Positions 43,717 to 55,530 of a DNA stretch of 64,000 nt are shown here, one piece after another. Made by a program: the position numbers and the translations under genes. Numbering within the stretch: the stretch's first letter is position 1; each line of letters begins with the position of its first letter. The DNA comes from Microplitis mediator. Taxonomy: Eukaryota; Arthropoda; Insecta; Hymenoptera; Braconidae. Location of the stretch: positions 7,192,001 through 7,256,000 of the forward strand of contig NC_079970.1 of NCBI RefSeq assembly GCF_029852145.1, in the 5' to 3' direction. The notes beneath the pieces are model-generated. The model searched no databases, was not told the origin of the DNA, and saw nothing but the letters and a program-made list of their open reading frames with translations.

Positions 43717-46700
43717 AAGCTCATTATTTTTAAATATTCAATTAAAAAGACGAAATGGGTTACAAAGCTAATAATAACAATAAGCAAAAAGAAAGATATA
43801 GTTTTTTTTTTAAATATTACTGTGTATGGTTGAAGTTTGAATTTATTTTGGTTCTCTCAAGTTCTTAAAATTATGTTTTTGATTCTCCTTACATTTCTAT
43901 TGATGCTCTTACATTCTCTTCACGATTTTTTTTGCTTTTTTTAGTTCTCTATAAGTTGTTCTGAGTTCTTAATTTTTTACATTATGAATTAAAAACGAAC
44001 TTTTCTTGGGGCGAGAAAAAATTTTCTTAGCGTAAGAAATAAGAAAATTTTTGTCTTCATTTCATAATGAAAAATTTTTGTTTCGTCAAGAAATCCTTTT
44101 TTTTCTGTGTAAAAATGTAAAATTTCTGATTGATTCTCATTCAATTACCTTTTAAAATTAATCGTAATTTCGATGCTGTTGTTAGATTAAATGAGAATTT
44201 TCCATCAAGCATTTAAATTCCAACAAAGAAAATTCGATTTGTTCATTAGTAATGAATCATTACCAGCAAAAAAAGAATAGATGCTATCTTTTTTGAACGA
44301 TCAATGAAACTTTATTGACAATAATATACCATTGTTAAAATAAATTCGTTTAAAACTCATAATAAATATTTTTTCATTGGTTAAAGTACGAATTATGTAA
44401 CTGATGCTTTGCCACGTGACTTGAATTATTTGTTTCTTTACCAGTTTACGTAATACTACAAATATTATTGTCGTATCCCATGAACACTGTGAATCTGACA
44501 GTATTATCAATTTTAATTAATAACAGTCGAGATGATAGCTCAATATTTACAATAATTAAACACTGTCAAACACACATTATTGGGTAATTATTTGTATATT
44601 ATTTAATAAGTTATCATTAGTTTTAATCAATACTGTAGCTATATTGGAAAAATAAATTTAATTTAAATTGTAGTCTAACAAACGAACCATTCCTTATAGA
44701 AATCTTTATTGTTAAGTGTCAATTAAATATATCTTAAAAATTAATTTCTGAATAATTGATATTTATAGCTGATCAATATCGCGTTTTAAAACGTTTTAAG
44801 AATTCTCAATATATGGATCAATAGGTTCATTTATTTATTCATATTACCCTTTTCATTAGTTCATTTAGTACCTCGAGGCTTCTTACGTAATTTAGACGTA
44901 CTCTGATTGTACTGTTGAATCTCGAGAAATCTATTATACCCTTTCAAGTATTGTTTTAAACAGGACATAAATTCAAATCGTACATTTATAATATATATGT
45001 GAAATTTATGAAATCATTTTTTATTATTTATATAATACTCAATTTTATTTAAAAAAAAAAAAATAAAAAAATTTATTTAATTTTTATTTATTTCGAAAAT
45101 AATTATATTATTACTTTGATTGGTAAAAAATATCAAAATTTTTTATACAAACTATACGTGACTAAAAACTGTGACAGTTACTCCTACGGGTTCATTGGAA
45201 AATTACCCCCACTTTTTGAGTGTGAAAACATGATTTTCTGTATCGTTATTTTATCTTTAAATTTATAAAAAGGTAGAAAAATTTGAACTAATTTGAGGAA
45301 AACTTTTTTTTTTTAATCTTCTAAATCCATTAGGAAATAAACAAAAATATATGTTGCAAAAAAAAATATATGTTGCCAACAAGATTTAGTCCATTCATCC
45401 AAGCCGTCGTTGATCCAATGACTTCATCAAATATTTAAGCAAAAGATGGTTTGCTTGAGTAAACTGAATCCACTTCACATTTCTTTTTCCATTTGTGTAT
45501 TGAGGATTTTGTAAATAAAATTTACGGTAATCGATTACTGAGTATAAACATTTAATGACTCAATAATTTTTTTTCTGTGTATATTTTAATATAATGTTCA
45601 TTATGATATCTTTATTGACACTGTTATTACGTTATAAAACATTTTGCAGTAGATCTCATAAAATCTAGATATTGCATTTGTCTTAATGGTGGAATTTTTA
45701 AAGAATTTCACTAAAGTCTATCATAATTTTTCGAGTAGGTTCCAAAAATACCATTGGTTCAAAAGTTTATAAATGTATATATGTAATATAACGCTCCATG
45801 TTTAGCGATAGCACCCACAATTCTAAGCAAACTGAAAAGCATTGGTTTGCGCACACTAACCCACTGCGCACACTTGACTCTATATCCGTTGTAAGGAAAA
45901 TTTCTTAATAGAATAAAATTGATCTTATTTTGATGGCTTTGAATAGATCAATAAATAGTTTATTCCAAATTAAATAATAATTTTTAATAACCAAATTTGT
46001 GAAGAATGTGCTTACATAATATTTTGTAATAATATATATTCACTCTGTTCCTTCATATACATATTTTACTATATATTTAAAGCATCAACTTTCGGACTTT
46101 ATCTATATAATTATTGATAAATTAACCCTCAATCAAACATTATTTGTAACTAATGTGAGATACTCTATCCTTACTGTCCAGCCTATTGCTTGTTGAATAT
46201 TTTGAGCCCCTATGCCTCTGATGTCAGGATTTACCCTTATCCTTTGACAAGGCTCGACTGCGCTCGATGAGGATTAAAAGAGAAGCCGGGAGAGGATGAA
46301 GGATATTCCAATAGGGACTTCTAAAAGGACCCAACATTACTTTAAATTGCTTTCTGTTTATTTTAATTACTATTAGACAGAAGCAATATTATATAATAAA
46401 TTTGACTCTATACTTTTCGAGTAGACTGGTGTCAGGACGAATTACTTTCCTGTTGCTAAATATTGTTCGATTATGAGGCAAAAAATACGCAATTTCAAGT
46501 CATTTTTAATCAATTACAAGTGAAAAATAGAACTAAAAGTATTAGTTTTTATTAATTTCATATTTATTTTTTTTGGCCCAAGTTTATTCTAATTTGTGGG
46601 GTAAATTCTCTTGAAATAATTCTCTTTGTATATTTAACAGGATTATCATACGATCAGTTGTCAAATTTATTAATATCATATTTATTAATAAATATTAGTT

Positions 46701-47310
46701 GTACCTATTTATTAGAGTGCTTCGTTTCCGGCGAAAGTATTTTTTTCGTTGCTCATCAAGCAAAATATTGTTTTTTATACTGAAACAAAAATTCCTGTCA
46801 AGTTTGAGCTCTTAATTCCAATCCTAAGTACTGTCCATTTGATTTCAAAGATTTCCCATTTAAAATACACGTAAATTAAATTACTTTTGTTTAAACTTTC
46901 TAATACTCAGCTACGTTTTATGATATCGATGCGATTTTGGTCGCAAATTGTAGGGTATTTGGTGATCTTCAAAAGTGCCCGTAGTTACTTAGCTGTAATT
47001 CCAGCTGTTTCGCTTGTGTCCGTTGTGAAATTCATTTTTCCTATGAAATTGACCTTTATTGGCTTGCAGAACGTAAACCAATGAAACTACACTGAAAATG
47101 TTAATAGGAATTTTATAGGAAATTTTATTTCCTTCAAAAAAAGTCCTATGAGTCAAGTCGCTAAAGTCCATAGTTTCCGAGTTATAGTAATTTTAATAAT
47201 TTGAAAAATATAATATAAAAAAAAAATTACAATTGATATCTTATTTTTCAAATACCCTAATTTTTCCCTACTTTTTATAAAACTGAATTAGTAAAAATTA
47301 GTGAATATTC
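43717..47310. other. 3.6 kb gene-free AT-rich stretch
   Basis: I find no coding pattern, RNA gene or well-bounded element. Short frames at 44301-44510, 46887-47084 and 46989-47171 show no family signature. Confidence 0.5.
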
Positions 47311-47319
47311 ACTAATTCC

Positions 47320-48262
47320 GATTTTTGATTATTGTACTGCAGCTTTTACTAATATTACAAATAGATTACAACTAAAATTACAAAGGAAACTGAATGCGTG
47401 TGTTAGATTCATTTATAAAATTGTTAGATTTGAACTTCAGTGCTTATTATAAAAGATTAGGTTGGTTAAAGTTAAAATCGAGGAGAGGCTTTTTTATTGC
47501 TTGCCTATTTTATAAAGAAATACATTTGGTCTTTAACCAACTATTTAGATTAAAATTAGAGTTTCTGCCTGTTTTGTTACGTAGAGAAGATATTAGGCAA
47601 GACTACTTAAGAATACCAAAATGTAGATCATCAATATATGAAAACTCGTTTTTAATTCATGATATGCATGTATAGAGTTCTTTACCACCAGAACTAATGA
47701 CAATGCAAACTTTTGAAGAATTTAAGATTGCTTGTTTTAATCGTTTTTTGAATGTCAATAATTAATTAATTTTTATCATTTATGCAATATAAGTGCTATC
47801 TTAGCGCACGCTCTTTTGTTCGCCAAATAGTTGTTTGCCCATTCAACTGTTTCCACGACATTTGTGTGCGTTAAACGATTATCTGCGTGCGACAAGTAAA
47901 TTTGAGAGCGACAAGTTTACTTGTCGCACTCAAATTTACTTCTTGTCGCATGCAGATTATCGTTTAACCCACAAAAATGTCGCGGCATCAGTTGAATCAG
48001 CAAAAAGCTACTTGGAGAATAAAACAGCGAGCACTAAGATAGTACTTACATTGCATTAATGATAAAAAAAACTGTGTTCAATTTGTGCGGTGTTGTCGAT
48101 TACCCCACTACTTATCGCACTAGTTGTACAATATACTTATAATCTTTTTGTTAAAAATGTAAAACATACACATGTATATATTTTATAAGGTTTTTTATAT
48201 TCTTTGATGGTCCTCAGGGAGCTACGGCTCTAGGATCAAATAAATATATTTATCTATCTGTC
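47320..48262 (+). pseudogene. 3' end of a decayed non-LTR retrotransposon (LINE)
   Basis: Broken frames carry typical LINE reverse-transcriptase C-terminal text: FDYCTAAF, LQRKLNACVRFIY, YYKRLGWLKLKSRRGFF, YENSFLIHDM, then after a stop SSLPPELMTMQTFEEFK. Frameshifts occur near 47430 and a stop replaces the usual Trp before NSLPP. A 3' UTR follows and ends GGCTCTAGGATCAAATAAATA and a TCTA tail. A palindromic MITE (about 47773-48065) is inserted in the UTR. CR1/jockey-like clade is a guess. Confidence 0.7.
47773..48065. mobile_element. MITE nested in the LINE 3' UTR
   Basis: Arms TATAAGTGCTATCTTAGCG and the complement of AAGATAGTACTTACATTG. Inner arms CGACAAGTAAATTTGAG are inverted around 47912. 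The nesting shows the LINE is older. Confidence 0.6.
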
Positions 48263-48265
48263 TAT

Positions 48266-49080
48266 CTATTTATCTAATTCAGAGTAATATTCACTAATTC
48301 AAAGTAATATTCACTATTTCAGAGTAATAGTCTTAGTTCAAAAAGTGGTACGACTATAATTTTAAATTAGTAAATATTCACTATTTGCCAGTGATTTTCA
48401 CTAATTCACTTTTGGAGAGTAAATGAAATATATGACAGTGCTTTTTTTGCAGTAAACTATCATTTTTTTCTCAATACGTTACTTTATTCTATTTATTACG
48501 AGTACAATAATAATTTTCAATTTTCTCGCAAATAAATTTCAAGAAATTTCATTCAGATATACATATATATTGTCACACGTGTAAGGTATTCAAGAAAAAA
48601 TAAATAGAAAATAAAAAATCAAAAAAATGTATTTAGTAAATCAGTGAACAGAAAAGAAGATACATATGAAAATGAAGAGTTTTATGAGTATCTTTATATA
48701 TATACATATATATTTCAAATAAATATAATTCAGCACGTGAGGGATGAAGAGAAATAGAAAAGTAAGTGATTGGTGGGCATGAGTAAGAGTGTGCGACTGC
48801 GGGTAGAATACCAGTATATATATCGTTTGAGGGATGGAAAGGGGTTAGAGAAAATTCTCTCGAAATATGAAAGGGTGAACTGCAGTTGCCGCGTGTGCTT
48901 CGACGCGTTCACAAGCTCTTATTCACCAGCAATCCCTTATGATTTGAATCCCCGATTCCCTATTACATCTCTCACGTGTGTTATTGAATGATTTTAAAAA
49001 GATTGTAATTATTTAAAGTCACCTTTCGATCACCAATAATTAATTATTGTAAATTAAAATTATTATGTGATTAAAATGAA
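48266..49080. other. Gene-free stretch
   Basis: Contains TTCACTAATTCAGAGTAATA-type repeats (48285-48415) related to the CTCTCTTAAAATGAATCA MITEs. Nothing else is seen. Confidence 0.45.
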
Positions 49081-49082
49081 AT

Positions 49083-49215
49083 AGTATATTACACACCCAG
49101 GGAAGTAAAGTAAGAAATGTCTCAGATCACATGTAATTGTTGGCCGAGGCGAAGCCGAGGTCAACAAACATGTGATCTGAGGCTTTCTTATTTACTTCCC
49201 GAGGAGTGTATACTA
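49083..49215. mobile_element. Short ATTACACACC palindrome with GC-rich hairpin core
   Basis: TAGTATATTACACACCCAGG and AGGAGTGTATACTA form the outer arms. TCAGATCACATGT pairs with ACATGTGATCTGA around a GGCCGAGGCGAAGCCGAGG core. GAGGCGGAAAGCGGCAAC follows outside. Confidence 0.65.
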
Positions 49216-49299
49216 TTTTTCTCCTCGACGGAGGCGGAAAGCGGCAACTTCGTTTTGCACAGCGGGACGAAAGTTGACGCTTTCCGCCCGGAGGTGAGA

Positions 49300-51920
49300 A
49301 AATAATTTTATTTAAAAACTTTTTGTGTTTTATGGTACTGTGTATTTGGTAAGTAAACATTTGTACAATTAATTTTTAATTTATTATAAAACAAATATGT
49401 TTTGTCGTTCCTTTTAGTTTGGCGTTGTATCAAAGAAAAGAAAAAAAAACTCGAGCAAAAAAAAAGAATTATGGTGATTAAAAATTAAAACAGAGTAATT
49501 AGTACAGACAAAGGAAGTTGTTTAATCTGAATTTTTTCTTACTGTTTCAATGGTCTCATTGTACACGTGCATTTATGCATAAACGAACGTACGATTGGAC
49601 TTATAATTGTCATGTCATAAATTTAAATGCTATGTGGAGAATTTAGATAAAAGTAATTAAATGTTATTGTGATTTGAATGTTCATCATTTTATCATATTT
49701 TTTTTGTTGTTTTTTATTCTGTCGTTTCATATTTATTTTAAATGAAATCGTTTTCGACATGATTGAGATGTTATTTACTATTTTGTGTCGAGTAATTCAA
49801 TAAAAATTTTTCTATTGGAAAATTTGTTTTAAATTTTATTCAGTGATGGTAAATTGATTTTAATTGATATCGTTAATTGAAAATAAAATATTTGAGTGTT
49901 TGTGAACAAAGTAAAATAGTCATAAAAATCGATATTAATAAAGAATAATTTTTTTACCTTCGTGTATCAAAGCCACAAAAAAAATCATAAAGGGGAAATG
50001 AAAATCTCTATCTGGTTAAAAGAAGAAAAAAAAAAATATCGTAGTTCTATCGGAAAAATTTTTAGGATTCTGATTGAAAGGAAAAAGAAAAAAATAAATA
50101 AATAAAAAATTTAAATACATTTATACGACCTAAAAAAGTAACGTATCAATGAGTCGTGAAATGTTTACTTTTCCCGCCTTTTTTAAAATTTATTCTTCAA
50201 TTTAAAAATTAATAATTTACATTATTTTTATTTAAATTTATAAACATATATAATTAGAAATTATATAAATGAAAAAGTTTGATATAATCAGTATCAAACT
50301 TATCTATTATTTTATATAAAGCAATAGTAGAAAAATTATTTCAACTGGAAAAATTCTTTCACATCATAATTTTTTTTTGTCTATTTCACCGAACCTCAAT
50401 TTTACTTTTATTGAGAACTGAAAGCGCCAGAGTGCAAAACAAAACCAGTAGCAATTTTTTTATAAAAAATTAAAATATAAATAAAAAAAAACTTTGTTTC
50501 TTTTTTTGTATATCATATAGTAAGAAATATTGGGTTCAAATAGAACATTTTATCGAGCAAGACTTAGTCAATACTTTATCAAACCAGACAAGATGTTTAG
50601 GAAACAGCACTCAGTATTAATTACTAGGAACCAACAAAACAGTGAACTTTAACCCAACACACTAAAATAAAAGCAAACTTACTTATTTACTAATTGTAAG
50701 TCATCTATTAAAGTGTTATCCACTACGCTACAACGCAATCGTAACAATCTCACTTTACCAACAGAATACATAAAAAAAAGATGAAAACTAGCAGACAATC
50801 TCAGAGAGTACTTGATCAATACAGAGAACGTACAATAGGTTACATGAGACAGCTCAAAGACATGAAGCTGATTAATTGTATTCAATTTTGTCAAACTATT
50901 TTATACAATATATAGGAGCAACCTACAGTTACTACGTGACTACGCGAGTATTGCTGCCAAATTTATTGAATATAAATTGAATTTCTTTGTTTATTAAAAT
51001 CTCTACTCTATAATTTTTTGTTTATTTTTATTATCATAAAAATTTAATAAGACAAATCTCATCACTAATTCGCACAATTATTGATTTTGATGATTGTATA
51101 ATCATGGAATTCTTGAAAAAATCTACGGACGGTCTAATCTTTTTTTATTAGACGTCTAATATATTTTTTTTTCACTGATACCAGATTAAATTTCTGACCT
51201 AGATGTCGATGTGATCTAAAAAGAAAAAAAAATAATAAATTAATAATTATAATTTTGTATTTAAGATATTTAAATTTTAACATATCGCCGCCTGTATTAC
51301 CTTTAGGGTATAAACTCGTTTTGCACAAGAACGATAATGACTTTGACGTCTTTCAAATCGAATTAGTAGTTCTACAACATTCACAAATTCATATGTTTAA
51401 TAAAGTCTTAAATTTACTATTATCGAAAGTTAAATAAATATTATAACGTGTATATATATAGGGCAGCGTACGGTATATTAATTATACTGCTCCACTTGGC
51501 GTAGTTTCAGGAGTCACCGCTAAGCCGCGTACGAGCGCACAGACTTTTCCTTCTCAGACACATGTCATCAACATTTTAAGACCCGTTGAAATGGGAAATT
51601 TTTATATTTCTTATTCATTCAAACAATCCATACTAATACTAATAATTTATTTTCATTACATGCCCCAGGAGCATTTGCAATTTTCATACAACTTGTGGTA
51701 CATAAATCATCTTAAATAATTAACATAACACTTTTCTCTTATAACACATTTTTCCTTCATATCTATCGTCACCAATAGGGACTGAGAAAGTTGACCTGTA
51801 TGCGATATGCCGAGAAAAATTACAAGCGAAGTGATGATAAACAGTATTAGTTTAGCATTATCAGTGTCTTTAATTATTTCTTTTTTTTTTAAGTAGAATA
51901 CATTTTCGAGATATTTTCAT
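49300..51920. other. 2.6 kb stretch without a supported gene
   Basis: A 60-codon frame at 51255-51437 follows an acceptor-like TTACCTTTAG and reads YKLVLHKNDNDFDVFQIEL and on to a stop. It could be an isolated exon or a transposon scrap, and I cannot identify it. The rest is AT-rich. Confidence 0.4.
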
Positions 51921-51931
51921 CAAGAGTATCG

Positions 51932-52003
51932 TGTTGTATTCGCGGCTGTTCAAATATGCCGTATAAAAATGATACACTGTTTTATCGTTTCCCCGAAAGT
52001 TCA
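51932..52003 (+). pseudogene. Possible THAP-type zinc-finger fragment
   Basis: CCIRGCSNMPYKNDTLFYRF followed by Pro resembles the start of a THAP domain (C-x2-4-C, then FHRFP). The usual continuation (Trp, then C-x2-H) is missing and a stop follows. THAP domains occur in P-element-like transposases, so this may be a P-element scrap. The assignment is weak. Confidence 0.3.
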
Positions 52004-52309
52004 CTGAATACCGCGTTTATTACCTTGAAACCTTAACAAACTCTCGATAATTATAGTTCTTTAAACATTGGAAACACTGGTTTGAGCGACAATTGTGCAG
52101 GTTATAACCGATTGCTTATTCGAATCTTCGGTTTCTATTATAATTAAAATATGATCAAATTCAAATGTTTGTCCTTTTTTATCGTTTTGACCTCTAACCA
52201 GATTATTTCTAATCGGTTAAAACTCGAATATTATTATTTTTTACATATTTTATAAAAAACCAATACTGTTTACTACAATGCTTGCATTACTATACTTTTT
52301 TTATTTAAC

Positions 52310-52745
52310 ACTAGGACGCTGTACTTTCGACGAAAGTACTGCCTCTACAGTTCTTGCACGGTCCCTATACTCTCCGCGAACTTTTTATCAGCCACTTAGT
52401 TTCCAAAATCTCCTATCATCCAAATAACGTTTCTATATATCTCTCCACTTGTTCTCAACAACTCTAACGAATTTGTAACTCATTTTGATGTTCCTCTCAT
52501 CGTTTTGACTAACAGCCAGTGCATTTCCCATTCCTGCTTCCTATCCTTCCATTTTTCAATGAACTCTTGTATGCGTCCTTCTTGCAGTCTGATGACTTCC
52601 CCACAGCTAAAGACATGTTCTAGATTTTCTGTGCCTCTTCCACATAGTCTACAACTCCAATCCTTAAAACCTTTTCTTCGTCTCCCCAAGTTCCCACATC
52701 TTAATCTAGCCCATGTTTCTTTGTCCCAAACAATCAACACTAATA
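52310..52745 (-). pseudogene. C-terminal LINE fragment with CCHC-type motif
   Basis: The 86-codon frame at 52480-52740 has KETWARLRCGNLGRRRKG and CRLCGRGTENLEHVFSC, the zinc-knuckle-like ending common in hymenopteran and other insect non-LTR retrotransposons. Translation continues through stops (ELLRTSGEIYRNVIWMIG) to about 52310. No reverse transcriptase is present. Confidence 0.65.
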
Positions 52746-52901
52746 TATGAGCAAATCATAAAAATTATATTAGTCTATTTTTTTAGTTTTATTTTATGGT
52801 TTAAACCATTACTGTTAACATGTGCACAAATTGTATTATAAATTACCAAAGTATTATGGTATAATTTGTTAACAGTAATATACCCAGGGCCCAGGACATA
52901 T

Positions 52902-53330
52902 CTACATTGATAGAAGTATTTATTTTGAGCCAAATAAATAGTTATTAGTAGTTAACAAATGATTTATTGAATGAGATTTATTTGAATCAATTAAATATTT
53001 CTTAATAGTTAATAAATGGCTTATTTGAATAGAGAGAAATGACACATGAAGTTAATTAAGCAAGTTTATTCTCTAAATCTGAAACAGTGTATATACACTA
53101 CTTTTCAGTGGTTTTCACTGTTTCAGATTTAGAGAGTATGATAAATAATTTATAGGACTGTTTAATTTAATTTTTTTTAAAGAAAATAATACACACAATT
53201 AATTTTAATTGAGGATAAATAAATCTATATTTGAGGCAAACAAATACTTATTTCAGCCAAATAATGCTGAAAAACTGTTGCAAATAAATACATTTATTAA
53301 TATCAAATAAATACTTCTATCAGTGGATGT
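52902..53330. mobile_element. ATAGAAGTATTTATTT-ended element with inner palindrome
   Basis: Outer arms CATTGATAGAAGTATTTATT and the complement of AATACTTCTATCAGTGG. The nested inverted repeat 53069-53138 has arms CTCTAAATCTGAAACAGTG. Confidence 0.6.
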
Positions 53331-53597
53331 AAGTATAGTACTTACGTAGATATGCGCATCTATCGCTTGATAGGTGTAGTGGAATCATTTTGGAATATTC
53401 TGTTTTAATTCTATCGAGAGCCAATGACTAGAAAATACGCAATTTCTTAGTTCGTCATGTGTGAAAGGGTTACATTCGAGTGACGGTGTTCCCTGGGTTA
53501 CTGATAAGTAGTAAAAAGACCGCCGTCTTAAAGAATTGGAATACGTATTTTTTACTGCCGTAATGCAGAAATGCATTATCGAAAGTAAATATACATT

Positions 53598-53859
53598 CCT
53601 TCGCAGATTTGAATCACGGTGGAAACACGGTGGGTTTGTTCCATTTGACCACTGTGATTACGCGGTGGATACACCGTGGAACCACGGTAGTGAAATGGCA
53701 CAAAGCCACCGTGTAATCACGGTGGATACACGGTCTAATCACAGTGGATACACTGTGTATACCTGGTGGTGAAATGGAACAAACCCACCGTGTAACCCCG
53801 GTGGATCCACGGTTTTTACACTTCCACGGTGTTTCCACCGTGATTCAAATCTGCGAGGG
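53598..53859. mobile_element. 260-bp palindromic MITE of ACGGTGG motifs
   Basis: Ends CCTTCGCAGATTTGAATCAC and the complement ...CTGCGAGGG. The interior repeats ACGGTGGATACACCGTGG-like words. The CCCTCGC end resembles element 40999-43506, suggesting a shared transposase. The plus-strand and minus-strand frames in it are artefacts of the repeats. Confidence 0.7.
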
Positions 53860-53879
53860 TTTTAATTTTGTCAAAATTA

Positions 53880-55230
53880 TTCACAACAAAAGTCATAATA
53901 TTTATTCATACGTTAATTAAAAAAAAAAAAATCAATAACAATGGAAGATAACAAACAAATTACCTTGAACTATTTATTAAATTTTTTTATTTCAATAAAT
54001 ATCTTCGTATTCATTTTTTACTCATTATTTATTTATTTATAGTATATGTATATAAAGCTTTTAAATACTGTTCTGCGTATGAAGGATAAGCGTCAAAATA
54101 TAAAAATACTGATTTATAGAAAATATTAATTATAAAATTTAATGTATGGTTAATTTATTTACTTATTTCTACAGTATAACTTTATTACATATTTATAAAA
54201 ATTTAAATTAAAAATGAAGATAATTTTTGTAAAAAAATGATATTTTAAAAATTCAAGTCTTGCCTGACATTCTGAATTGATTTCAGTTGAGTGAATACTG
54301 AGCAAATTAGTAATGTTTGCATTCGCGGTTATATTGCTGTTCATCGCAGAATATTAATGTAGTATCCTTCGCCTGTTACCTTCAACCCTCAAACTCTCTA
54401 TATTACTTCCTTTTAGCTGGTTAATATGCCGACTACACACTTCTAACAGGTTTTAGATGAGCGTGGCATTAAGCATTAAACGACCGACCTGATTTTGTGT
54501 ACACATCAGAGTTATCCTCAACCTTCATCCACGATTATCTTTGATTGATCGTGTCCACATCAATCTTTATGGACAATCAACAGATTTAAACGTATTTATT
54601 ACCTCCAATATTCGAACATTATTTTTAATTGTCATTTATTGCTGTTGATATGACAGGTTTTTTTTTTTTTTAAACATCATATAAATTTTATTTTCGCAAA
54701 CTTACGAATTATTTTTATTGATTCAAATATTAATATTCGAATTTAATAATCGAAATTATTTGTAAGTTTTCTAATTGTTCCAAAAATTTGAATTATTCTT
54801 GAGTTATTGAGAGAAAAATTTTTATACATTTGTAATATACCCAAGAGCTCAGAGACAACTTTAGGACGTCAAAAGGACAAGACAGATTTTATTTTGTCTC
54901 AAAGCCAAGTTTTTTTCTATGAACAAGACGCATAGATTTTGGTCCTAGAAGTCATAGAAAATTCGTGTTCTTTTTCCCATCTTAAAAAAATTTATCACAA
55001 ATGACGAGTAGTTTAAATGACCTATTTGGCAATTATTTGTAGTTCACTTTTGAACTTTTTAAATTGATATCTTGTAAACAGTAAAAAAAATTTTGTAGAA
55101 ATTGATACAAAACTCTGTGTTAGAACAATATTTTACACAAATTTTTATGTTGTTTTACCTTTATTCATTTGTGTAAAAAAAATAACACAATAAATTTTAA
55201 AAGTAACACTAAAGAATGTTAATAGACTTT
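53880..55230. other. Gene-free AT-rich stretch
   Basis: Nothing recognised. ACAGTAAAAAAAATTTTGTAG-like words near 55079 may be an edge of a CACAGTAAAAAA-family element. Confidence 0.45.
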
Positions 55231-55232
55231 TT

Positions 55233-55530
55233 ACTATACTCGCAACGAAAGTTTAAATTTCTGCCCTGTTTAGAGGAAAGAAAGTCGGTCATTTTTTTAA
55301 TGAGAAAACAAATGATAAAAATTAGTGCATGTGCCATTCTTCCCACATACAGTGGAAAAAATTCAAACTTTCAGGTGCAGGTCTGGTGAAAAATCGTATA
55401 TACACCACGGAAGAAGGTAGAACGTCTCAATCCGCGTGTTTGCCACCCTCGCCTTTGTCTCGAGCAGGCAATTACACACGTGGGTTGGAATATGCTACTT
55501 TCCTCTCTAGGTGTGTAATATACTAGTATT
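55233..55530. mobile_element. Second copy of the ATTACACACC-family element
   Basis: Shares GTGCCATTCTTCCCA, TTTCAGGTGCAG, TACACCACGGA and CTAGGTGTGTAATATACTA with 37855-38520, without the nested MITE. Confidence 0.6.

Noticed and set aside
53536..53838. Frames on both strands with repeated HGG/VIT motifs
   Set aside because: Direct product of the ACGGTGG palindromic MITE.
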